Shown: positions 35,474-47,100 of the stretch, in pieces | Layout: every line of letters starts with the position of its first letter | How positions within the stretch are numbered: position 1 is the stretch's first letter | From: Tubiluchus corallicola | Taxonomy: Eukaryota; Priapulida; Priapulimorpha; Priapulimorphida; Tubiluchidae | Assembly: GCA_030141605.1 (NCBI GenBank) | Contig: JAQGDQ010000271.1 | Span: 246,001 to 310,000 of the forward strand | Length of the DNA stretch: 64,000 nt | Direction of reading: 5' to 3' | The notes under the pieces: generated by a model | Told to the model about the DNA's origin: nothing | The model's input: the letters and a program-made list of their open reading frames with translations, nothing else | Database searches by the model: none | Position numbers and translations under genes: made by a program

Positions 35474-36395
35474 GTAACTCGGGTATCGTGATATTCGTTT
35501 ATTAAATGTCTAAATGTTGTTGTTGTAATGCCAGCTGCACGTTCAGCAGTGCTTTTTAAATTTGGTGCTGTGAATTTTGTTACGCAGTTTCGCATCTGAT
35601 GCTTGGTGAAGCTGTACAAGTTCCAATTTTCTGTAACACAGAGCTTGCGACGCCAGCTTACTGTCCTGGACAATATTGCACAGTGAATTTACGTTAAAAG
35701 GTCTGTGATTTACGTTTGCTGTGTGTGAGAATCATGTTGATGCAAAAACTGTTGTTAATTTTCTTGGTTTTAACGCAAAATTTTCATTCAGCGTGTACTG
35801 AATGATACTGTGTGTACTTAATATAGTTAACGGAAAACCGGATGATCGTGTAAACATGAGTTCAGAATAAAGAATGCTCTAAAATATTGAAAACTACAAT
35901 AGCTTTTTTTAAATCAAAACTTAGACTAAATAATAATTACCTCAGATACTCAAATTTGTTAAACTTTCAAAGTTACGCGCGGCTCAGTGAATCTACTAAG
36001 ATTGGCAGCGGAGCCTTTTTTGTCACACGTGCGTGGCCGACAAATAGAAGGCGGTACCATGATAACCGTGACCATGAACTGCAGAGTTAGTTTCTGACGT
36101 CATGTGACGTAGAGCCCATTTTTCATTACATCATGCGTTTAAACAGTAACTCTTATGCCAATGTGCTTGACACGCAAGGGAAGACGCCTGCCACTGCACA
36201 AACTGACGTTAGTTTCTGAAGTAAGCAATAGCTGTGTTCGGTTAAGCTACTTTCTAAGCTAATTATTCAAATACCAGAAAGAATTACTAACTTTTATAGG
36301 CAAGATGATATATATTTTGGAGTGTAAATTAAAATGAGATCGAGTCTAAACAATCATCCGGTCTTCCTTTAATAATGCAGGTCTAAGTGGTTCCG
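35474..36395. other. non-coding spacer
   Basis: No gene, RNA or recognised repeat is visible; the short open frames are unconvincing. Confidence 0.5.
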
Positions 36396-37330
36396 TATCT
36401 CAAACATGCCTTGCACTGGCTTCCCGTATCTCAAACATGCCTTGCACTGGCTTCCCGTATCTCAAACATGGGTTGCACTGGCTTCCCGTACCTCAAACAT
36501 GCCTTGCACTGGCTTCCCGTACCTCAAACATGCCTTCCACTGGCTTCCCGTACCTCAAACATGCCTTGCACTGGCTTCCCGTACCTCGAACATGCCTTGC
36601 ACTGGCTTCCCGTACCTCAAACATGCCTTGCACTGGCTTCCCGTACCTCAAACATGCCTTGCACTGGCTTCCCGTACCTCAAACATGCCTTCCACTGGCT
36701 TCCCGTACCTCGAACATGCCTTGCACTGGCTTCCCGTACCTCAAACATGCCTTGCACTGGCTTCCCGTATCTCAAACATGCCTTGCACTGGCTTCCCGTA
36801 CCTCAAACATGCCTTCCACTGGCTTCCCGTATCTCAAACATGCCTTGCTCTGGCTTCCCGTACCTCAAACATGCCTTGCACTGCCTTCCCGTACCTCAAA
36901 CATGCCTTCCACTGGCTTCCCGTACCTCAAACATGCCTTCCACTGGCTTCCCGTATCTCAAACATGCCTTCCACTGGCTTCCCGTACCTCAAACATGCCT
37001 TCCACTGGCTTCCCGTACCTCAAACATGCCTTCCACTGGCTTCCCGTACCTCAAACATGCCTTCCACTGGCTTCCCGTACCTCAAACATGCCTTCCACTG
37101 GCTTACCGTATCTCAAACATGCCTTCCACTGGCTTCCCATACCTCAAACATGCCTTGCACTGGCTTCCCGTACCTCAAACATGCCTTGCACTGGCTTCCC
37201 ATACCTCAAACATGCCTTGCACTGGCTTACCATATCTCAAACATGCCTTGCACTGGCTTCCCATACCTCAAACATGCCTTGCACAGGCTTTCCATATCTC
37301 AAACATGCCTTGCACTGGCTTCCGATACTT
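36396..37330. repeat. 31 bp minisatellite, about 30 units
   Basis: Units contain CATGCCTTGCACTGGCTTCC and CGTACCTCAAA with TTGCAC/TTCCAC and TACC/TATC variants. The unit length is 1 mod 3, so every frame reads the same 31-residue cycle and all three + frames stay open for about 300-380 codons. These frames are repeat products. Confidence 0.95.
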
Positions 37331-37768
37331 TCTCACGTCTTTCCATAGTACGTCGGTAACAACTCTCGATTTTTTTACGTATTTCTTGACTTTCTACAGT
37401 AATATTTTAGAAAATGTAAAATTTGTGCTTCTGCTAAAACAGTCCGCGGCTCAAAAAGGTACCAGAAAACGTGTAAAAAGACATTGGAAATCCCTCGAAG
37501 CCATGGAAACACGTAGGGTTTCAAATTAACACGGTGTTGCAGACCACCTTTTCATTTCAAGTAAGATACAAACTCTTAACTTCTACTTATCAGATTTTTT
37601 GTAGAGCTTATTTTTTTATACACTTTTCATCATAAGACGTAAGTGTTAAAAATGTCGTGTGACAATGGTTTATATTTTTATGTTAACAATGTACTATTAT
37701 CAATAAAAAAGCTTTTGTTGGTTGGATGTGAAGTGCATGTTTTATGATTTCATTCCACTCTGTAAATA

Positions 37769-38219
37769 CAGTCAACCTCAGATATAAGGGACCTCGGGAC
37801 CGGAAAAAACCGTCCCTTATGTCCGATGTCCCTTATAGCCGAAGTTGAGTCAGACCGAGGGTGTATCTAGACCTGTACTTTTACCCATATTTTTATGGAT
37901 TATTGCTACACATTCAGTGCAAAATGGTATGTAAGAAGCTCCCTCAGTGATGTGATATGTATGTGACCGTGGAAACCGAGCTGTTCGAAGGCCGAGTTTG
38001 TGAAAAATTGAGGTGAAAAATCGATCTAATTTCGCTTTGATCATAGGATCCCTCATATGCGAGGTAATTTAACTGGGTTTCTATTACGCGGGACCTGAAG
38101 ATATCGTCCCTTATATCCGAGTAAATTATATACAAAGATTACGAAAAACGTTACGAAAAATTGGGACCAATGTTGGTGGTCGCCTATAAGCGAATGTCCC
38201 TTATACCCGATGTTGACTG
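37769..38219. mobile_element. Tigger/pogo-like MITE
   Basis: Ends are CAGTCAACCTCAGATATAAG and the approximate reverse complement (CTTATACCCGATGTTGACTG), flanked by TA on both sides (37767-37768, 38220-38221). The CAGTNNACCTC start and TA target fit pogo/Tigger elements. No transposase frame is present. Confidence 0.8.
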
Positions 38220-38571
38220 TAACAGATGCATTTCGCAAACAATCGTACAGCAGTGACATTACAGCCAATAAGAATAAATTTAGTGTCGCCTCAGTTGTAA
38301 AACAAAACGTATGAAATTAATTCTAAGGAAACTCGCACATAAAATTAATATTAATCGTCGAATTGTGACAATCAAAAGCAAAAAACTTTATTTTGGAAGA
38401 AGCGGCTTCCACAAAAACACTTATTTACAAAACAGCAGTTCAGTAATTTATACAAACTCAACAAAATCATACACAAGTAAATACTATAGTAAAAAAAAGA
38501 GATACAAATGACTAGTCAGAAACAATTTAGTCCATCAAATTTAGTCTGAAATCTAAAAGAGCATGGTAAAC

Positions 38572-38640
38572 CCCCACTATAACACTAATTTGGGGAGTCG
38601 CATCCAAATTACGTTATAACGAGGGATTTACTATACTGCA
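38572..38640. mobile_element. very short MITE-like hairpin
   Basis: GTAAACCCCCACTATAAC is partly mirrored about 50 bp later by GTTATAACGAGGGATTTAC. The pair resembles Tigger-type ends, and the element is only about 70 bp. Confidence 0.5.
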
Positions 38641-38796
38641 AATCATGTAAATCTAATGTGAAGACATTATTTATTTGTACTAAAAAGTAGATTACCACAA
38701 CACAATCGCATTTATGTGGAATAAATAAATGAGTAATGAAAAATGAATTTGATTAAGAACGATCAGAAAGTACATGAAAGAAATTTTCTCTTCCGT

Positions 38797-40770
38797 ACTC
38801 ACTTACTCATCATGCTTCCGTACTCACTCATCACGCTTCCGTACTCACTTACTCATCACGCTTCCGTACTCACTTACTCATCACGCTTCAGTACTCACTT
38901 ACTCATCACGCTTCCGTACTCACTTACTCATCACGCTTCAGTACTCACTTACTCATCACGCTTCAGTGCCCACTTACTCATCACGCTTCAGTGCTCACTT
39001 ACTCATCACGCTTCAGTACTCACTCATCACGCTTCAGTACTCACTTACTCATCACGCTTCAGGACTCACTTACTCATCACGCTTCAGTACTCACTTACTC
39101 ATCACGCTTCAGTACTCACTTACTTATCACGCTTCACTACTCACTTAATCATTACGCTTCTGTACTCACTTACTCATCATGCTTTAGTACTCACTTACTC
39201 ATCATGCTTCAGTACTCACCCATCACGCTTCAGCATCATGCTTCCGTACTCATTTACTCATCACGCTTCAGGGCTCACTTACTCGTCACGCTTCAGTACT
39301 CTCTTACTCATCAAGTCTCTGTATTCACTTACTCATCACGCTTCAGTACTCACTTACCCATCACGCTTCCGTACTCATTTACTCATCACGCTTCAGTACT
39401 CACTTACTCATCACGCTTCAGTACTCTCTTACTCATCACGTCTCCATACTCACTTACTCATCACGCTTCAGTACTCACTTACTCTTCACGCTTCAGTACT
39501 CACTTGCCCATCATGCTTCCATACTCACTTACTCATCATGCTTCCGTACTCACTTACTCATCATGCTTCCGTACTCACTTACTCATCATGCTTCCGTACT
39601 CACTTACTCATCACGCCTCAGTACTCACTTACTCATCACATCTATGCATCAAAAGCTTTCCGTACTCACTCACTCATCACACCTATGCATCAAAAGCTTT
39701 CCATACTCACTCACTCATCACACCTATGCATCAAAAGCTTTTCGTACTCACTCACTCATCACACCTATGCATCAAAAGCTTTCCATACTCACTCACTCAT
39801 CACACCTATGCATCAAAAGCTTTCCATACTCACTCATCACACCTATGCATCAAAAGCTTTCCGTACTCACTCACTCATCACACCTATGCATCAAAAGCTT
39901 TGCATACTCACTCACTCATCACACCTATGCATCAAAAGCTTTCCGTACTCACTTACTCATCACGCCTATGCATCAAAAGCTTTCCGTACTCACTCACTCA
40001 TCACGCCTATGCATCAAAAGCTTTCCGTACTCACTTACTCATCGCGCCTATGCATCAAAAGCTTTCCGTACTCACTCACTCATCGCGCCTATGCATCAAA
40101 AGCTTTCCGTACTCACTCACTCATCGCGCCTATGCATCAAAAGCTTTCCGTACTCACTCACTCATCGCGCCTATGCATCAAAAGCTTTCCGTACTCACTC
40201 ACTCATCGCGCCTATGCATCAAAAGCTTTCCGTACTCACTCACTCATCGCGCCTATGCATCAAAAGCTTTCCGTACTCACTCACTCATCGCGCCTATGCA
40301 TCAAAAGCTTTCCGTACTCACTCACTCATCGCACCTATGCATCAAAAGCTTTCCGTACTCACTCACTCATCACGCCTATGCATCAAAACATTTCCGTACT
40401 CACTCATCACGCTTCAGTACTCACTCATCACGCTTCCGTACTCACTTACTCATCACGCTTCCATACTCACTTACTCATCACGCTTCCATACTCACTTACT
40501 CATCACGCCTCAGTACTCACTTACTCATCACGCTTCAGTACTCACTTACTCATCACGCTTCCGTACTCACTTACTCATCACGCTTCAGTACTCACTTACT
40601 CATCACGCTTTCGTACTCACTCACTCATCACGCCTCAGTACTCACCCATCACGCTTCCATACTCACTTACTCATCACGCCTCAGTACTCACTTACTCATC
40701 ACGCTTCACTACTCACTTACTCATCACGCTTCCGTACTCACTCACTCATCACGCCTATGCATCAAAAGCT
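38797..40770. repeat. 25 bp / 41 bp composite minisatellite
   Basis: Outer parts are 25 bp units (CATCACGCTTCCGTACTCAC plus TTACT). The core (about 39650-40400) is a 41 bp unit formed by inserting TATGCATCAAAAGCTTT into the same frame of CATCAC and GTACTCACTCACT. Inside the core a block of identical ATCGCGCC-type units shows local homogenisation. A 704-codon open frame spans it and is a repeat product. Confidence 0.94.
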
Positions 40771-40891
40771 TTGCTCACGAACTACTGTTTGTTTCCACAT
40801 TACAAAAGTGCACTCACTACACACGCCTTTATGAAACACAACTTGATCATTATATAAGCAATTTTTTAAAACATTTTTAAATTTTATCATT

Positions 40892-40897
40892 TTTATT
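40892..40897 (-). terminator. probable INPP4 poly(A) signal
   Basis: AATAAA on the minus strand, about 215 nt after the INPP4 stop and just before the 25/41 bp array. Confidence 0.55.
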
Positions 40898-41110
40898 TTC
40901 CTAGCACAAGTCGGGTGCCAGGGACGTCACTAAATGAGCAGTGGTCTCTATGCATTTCAACATACGAACATTTTTAATCAACAAGATTTGGTTTTCTTAC
41001 GTAAATTACGATATTTCTTAGCTTTTGATTAAGAACACACGAAAAAACAGAAAAAAAAAACAGATCTTTGGCAACATTTTTTACGCCAGTTCAGCTTTTA
41101 CTGATTCATT

Positions 41111-44100
41111 CTACGTAACATTGGCTCCAAACGTGCCACTAGGTGGACGGTAATCTTTTGGTAGGGCTATCAACTGGAAAGCGTTAAATGCATACTTATC
41201 CACACCCGTATTCTTTCTTGAATTTTCTCTACGTACGCCCTCACTGAAAAAAACACTTCTATTAAAATGTCACCGAGTTGAAAAACTTTCAAAAGATAAG
41301 AAACCTACATGGAAGATTCATTACTGACGAACGTCGTTTTTGTGATCAATCTTAGTGCATTACCACCATCACCAATCCATCGTCACAGTCATCACTGTTA
41401 TCATCATGATCATCATTGCCGTCATTCATGATCAACATTATCATCATCTTCATCATTTTTGCATAGCGTTTAAGTAGTACCCATCTGCTGTTTCCCTCTC
41501 TTTATTAAGGTTTATCAATGATGAGGATTAGTGTATAAACTGATCTCTTCTGCTACACTTCTAAGCACTGCAAAACTTGCAAATCAAATCTAATAATGCA
41601 CCGTTATAACGGAGACAGTAGCAGTCTTCGTTGATACAGTCTAGCCTCGTTATCTCGCCACTGTCCGTCTAGGGCAAATTTTTGGCGAGAGGCGAGTATG
41701 GCGAGATAACGGGAATATAACGAAGTTTTTCTACATGTATATACATAATAGTTGATTAACATAGTGTTCCTCTATGTACATATAAAATAGACAAAACAGT
41801 TTTCGCTTCAGAGACATCATGTAAAGTTGCTCACACTTTGTGGAAACTCAAACTTAAATGCAGCTTTGGCGTTATAGAGTAAGGATATCGGTGACGCTTT
41901 AGTTTCTCTGCGCATTAACCAACCACAGCACTCCTAATCTAATCCTGGTGAGACACACACTAGATTAATTATGTCTGTCTATCGAGTACAGCAGCATTGT
42001 CTACATACCGCGGTTATATTGATCGACACGCGGTATATGTATTGATCGATTCACCTCTGTATAGTTTACATAAGCACTCATCCTGGCATGACGTGGCGAG
42101 GGCGAGAAGCGAGGGTGGCGACTTAACAAGGTAAATATCAAAGCAGGAAATCCGTCCTGGTACTTTCTATGGCGAGAGATGAGTTTGGCGGCATAACGAG
42201 GGGCGAGATAACGAGGCTAGACTGTATACTTCTATGACACTATACGTAAACTAAACCGAATTAAAACTAGAATCATTTCAAAGATTGTGGAGTCACAGTT
42301 TACCTGCGCATACAATCCAACATGGCCGCTCTTGCTTGCGTCTGCACGTCAAAATCGACTTGCAATATTTGGCACTGTTCCAGAGTGACCGCCATGGCCG
42401 TTCTGTCTTTTGCGCTTTTGCAGCTTATAAACCGAAGTCCATTCATCTTCCGGCATATCTATGGACACACGTGCAAACATTAATTCAGATACTGTAACAA
42501 CACTAGTTATTATACATTAGACCAGGGGTGTGCAAATTGCGGCCCGCCGAGAGAATTTGTGCGGCTCGCGAAGAGGTTTGTCAAACTATAATACATATAA
42601 ACTCATTTTCGGTTGAAGTTTCTCGATACATAAAAGTTTAAAGACAAACACATTAGTGAACAGAAAATTGCTGTTGATGCACAAATATTTCCTAAAATAT
42701 CAGGTACAATTACATTTTGACTAGATATCTGTACAAATAAGAAACAAGTTAATCCAAGGGTGTGCAAATTGTGGCCCGCGGAGAGATTTGTCAACCTAAT
42801 GGAAGTGCGGCCCGGGCGATTAATTGAGTGTATCCAGCTGAAGTCCGTGCCACGATCCCAAAAATAGTGCGGGTAGTTTTTTCTACTAGATCGGATGCCA
42901 TTAACCCTTACAAGACGGTTGTAGCTTAATGTCACTGTACTACACAGACTGTGTGATACACATTACTAATATGCATTGTAATGAAATTACCACTATCTGT
43001 CCTGAAAGTAGAAATATATGGTTTGTAATATAAATTTTAATAACTTGTAAAATAGTTTCTTGCGTAGTAGTAATGATGTACGCAGGTCGGATGCAAAAAA
43101 ATCGTTATTAGGCCTTTCTGTACTTGGCTCCTTGATCAAACTGCCTGTGGCCCGCAGGAATTGTGGGAAAGTTTAATGTGGCCCGGCTAGTCAGATAATT
43201 TGCACACCCCTGCATTAGACAATATAATCAGTATTAGATTTTTATACAAATCGACCGAAACATTGCCCACTGGTCACTCAGGGTACGGGCTACAACAGAA
43301 AGGAACGCATGTTCAAGAAAAAAAGATCTCATCTAACTAATTTGCAAGTGATAGGAACTATTGATGTTGTTCATGAAGATTTTGAAAGTTGTAACTTGTT
43401 AGAAAGGTTGTAGTTCACAGAGAAACAACATTTTGGTAAAGGTAAGAGACCGAGAAGAAATTCGGTTTATAGCAGTTAAGCTGCTTTGCATATAATTAAA
43501 AAATACGTTAAGCGCCGTTTCTTAAACTTACTGTTAATAGACTCAGTCACTTAATTGACTCAAACACGCCTGGTACGGGCCGCTCCGATTCAAATGCGTA
43601 CAAAAACTATCGGTATGAGAATTTCATAAACCAACTTCTTCGCGAAGAAATGAAGCAACCGACCTTGCACGAATTTTTGTAATTTTTAATGGTAATAATC
43701 AGATTTTTTCGATTTTTTCTTACTTTATTATTCACTTATATAAATTATGCTTCTTAAATAGGTATTTTTGACATTAATTCGTTTCTAAAATCCTTTCAAA
43801 GCCTTTGCAATGCATAATAAATTGATGAGCGATGAGTCATAGTTGCATAGTAGTAATACACTAAATCCGTCAGCTAACCAACTCAGTCGGTTAATTGGGT
43901 CAAAATACTTCCGTACCAAAGTGAGTCAATGAGTCAATCAGTGAGTCTATCAAGCAGGACCTACTGTAAGCATAAAATATCATAATAACTGATTATTACA
44001 TCGTGTATATTAGATAGCAAATTATTTGCTCATTAAAACACGTAATACAGCGAAGACAACACGGTACAAAAAAGAAAGATTACCACGCTTGCCAAATGAA

Positions 44101-47100
44101 GGATGTCAACATTCTTGCTTCTCTTACTGTGTACGCTTGTCTGCAGTTGATTGACCAGTGACAGCAATGTGGCGCCACCGCTGTCCCGCCTAGACCGTCC
44201 TAAAAGCAGAGAAACTTGCTCTCAGACATGCCGACAAAATAAAACAACGTTATATAAAGAACCATGCCAAACTAAGTTATCCTAATGACAAATAATTCAG
44301 TAACTACAGCTGCTTGAACTACAAGTGACAAACTCATGAGCCAACTGTAGCTATAAAAACTAAACATGAAAGTAAAAGCAGTAGGTATGACATCATCCTA
44401 TCTACATACATGAAGTTTTAGTTTATTTATGGAGTGACAAAATGTAACTACAGCTGCTTGGAACTACAAGAGACAAACTCATGACCCAACTGTAGCTATA
44501 AAAACTAAACATGAAAGTAAAAGCAGTAGGTATGACATCATCCTATCTACATACATTAAGTTTTAGTTTATTTATGGAGTGACAAAATGTAACTACAGCT
44601 GCTTGGAACTACAAGTGACAAACTCATGAGCCAACTGTAGCTATAAAAACTAAACATGAAAGTAAAAGCAGTAGGTATGACATCATCCTATCTACATACA
44701 TTAAGTTTTAGTTTATTTATGGAGTGACAAAATGTAACTACAGCTGCTTGGAACTACAAGTGACAAACTCATGAGCCAACTGTAGATATAAAAACTAAAC
44801 ATGAAAGTAAAAGCAGTAGGTATGACATCATCCTATCTACATACATTAAGTTTTAGTTTATTTATGGAGTGACAAAATGTAACTACAGCTGATGGAACTA
44901 CAAGTGACAAACTCATGACCCAACTGTAGCTATAAAAACTAAACATCAAAGTAAAAGCAGTAGGTGTGACATCATCCTATCTACATACATTAAGTTTTAG
45001 TTTATTTATGTAGTGACAAAATGTAACTACAGCTGCTGGAACTACAAGTGACAAACTCATGACCCAACTGTAGCTATAAAAACTAAACATGGAAGTAAAA
45101 GCAGTAGGTATGATATCATCCTATCTACATACATTAAGTTTTAGTTTATTTATGGATAACTCCCTTACTTATTGGCGTTGTGGTCATGTCTCTAAACTTC
45201 TCATAATAACTCTTTAGTAAATCAAAATTTTCAACGTTCGTCTGCTCCTGAAGAGATACATTGGCAAACCTGTAATTAAAAACGCATCTGATTAACTTTG
45301 TCTTTCCTCATCCTGCTCACACATGTAATTAAATATCCACATTTTTATTGTATATAAAATTCAAATGCACTCAATAATTTCACAAAAGAACTTCCGATCA
45401 GTTTCCATAAGAGGGCGTCAAAATGTTGTTCTAACACCCATAAGAGAGCCTCAAAATGCTGTTCTAACACCCATAAGAGAGCCTCAAAATGTTGTTCTAA
45501 CACCCGTAAGAGGGCGTCAAAATGTTGTTCTAACACCCATAAGAAAGCCTCAAAATGTTGTTCTAACACCCATAAGAGAGCCTCAAAATGTTGTTCTAAC
45601 ACCCATAAGAGAGCCTCAAAATGTTGCTCTAACACCCAGAGGGCCTCAAAATGTTGTTCTAACAGCCACAAGAGAGCCTCAAAATGTTGTTCTAACACCC
45701 AGAGGGCCTCAAAATGTTGTTCTAACACCCATAAGAGAGCCTCAAAATGTTGTTCTAACACCCATAAGAGAGCCTCAAAATGTTGTTCTAACACCCAGAG
45801 GGCCTCAAAATGTTGTTCTAACACCCATAAGAGAGCGTCAAAATGCTGTTCTAACACCCATAAGAGAGCCTCAAAATGCTGTTCTAACACCCATAAGAGA
45901 GCCTCAAAATGTTGTTCTAACACCCATAAGAGAGCCTCAAAATGTTGTTCTAACACCCATAAGAGTGTTCTAACACCCATAAGAGAGCCTCAAAATGTTG
46001 TTTTAACACCCATAAGAGAGCCTCAAAATGTTGTTCTAACACCCATAAGAGAGCCTCAAAATGTTGTCCTAACACCCATAAGAGAGCCTCAAAATGTTGT
46101 CCTAACACCCATAAGAGAGCCTGAAAATGTTGTTCTAACACCCATAAGAGAGCCTCAAAATGTTGTTCTAACACCCATAAGAGAGCCTCAAAATGTTGTT
46201 CGCATATGTGCTATGCCCAGTTTACAAAAACGTCAAATGAAAATTTCCGCACATTTCAGCCAGCGTCGCGTTCTCGTTGATGCCCATGGTGAACAGGACG
46301 GGTGTGAGGATGATCATGTGCCCGTTCTGAAGTTCCTCTCGGAGGTGGACAAAGACGTGTTGAGGTACCGGTATTTGGACGAGTAATACAGAACTGCAAA
46401 AACAATCAAATCGGTTAGTTACTTGAACATTGACTCACATTTTAGCTCTAATCACTGGGGGTCTGAGAGTTCGTTTACGAAGTTTGACACCAGACGAGAA
46501 AACGCCAGAAAACTGGGCAACTACAATTTTAATGAAGCAATTAAATTTCAAAAATGAAATTTTATATTTGTTCTTTATTAATTTTGATTAAAAGCCAAAG
46601 CAACATTGAACTTGTAACTGTCTGTGTGTCTGTCTGTAAGAATTAAGCCTTTAATACCTACGATATAGTGCTGAATTACAAAGTTTTCATAAAAATGCAT
46701 CAAGAAAAATGACCAAACACAACTTATTTAACTCAATGCTGTGTTTTTGATAAAGTGGCATTTACGATTATATGCCACCTAATTTTTGCTAAACCTTACA
46801 ACTGTCGACTCGGTCCAAACTAATCAAGATCGAGTTCTTGCATACTGTACTAGTAACGGTTGTTATTTAAACAAATAGTAGTATGAACGAACGGGCAGGG
46901 GAGTAGCTGAGCTGTCATGGCGTGTGTTAAACTGCGAAGCATTGCAGTGCAGAAGGTGACCAGTAAGTGAACTAGTGACCACCACGAAATTCTCAATGAT
47001 TTTATCTGTCATGCTACCTTTTGATTATCTCTCTTTTTGAGCTGGAGTACATTACATTTTTCCGCTGGTTCAGTATCTCATCTCAGAGAATTAACTTCCT

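Noticed and set aside
38743-40857. 704-codon open frame
   Set aside because: It is the 25/41 bp array read through. All three frames are open, and the peptide is a simple Ser/His/Thr/Leu cycle.
45345-46174. Leucine-zipper-like [11 protein letters not shown] repeat protein on minus
   Set aside because: It is the 33 bp intronic array between two INPP4 exons. The complementary strand is equally open, and INPP4 splicing removes it.
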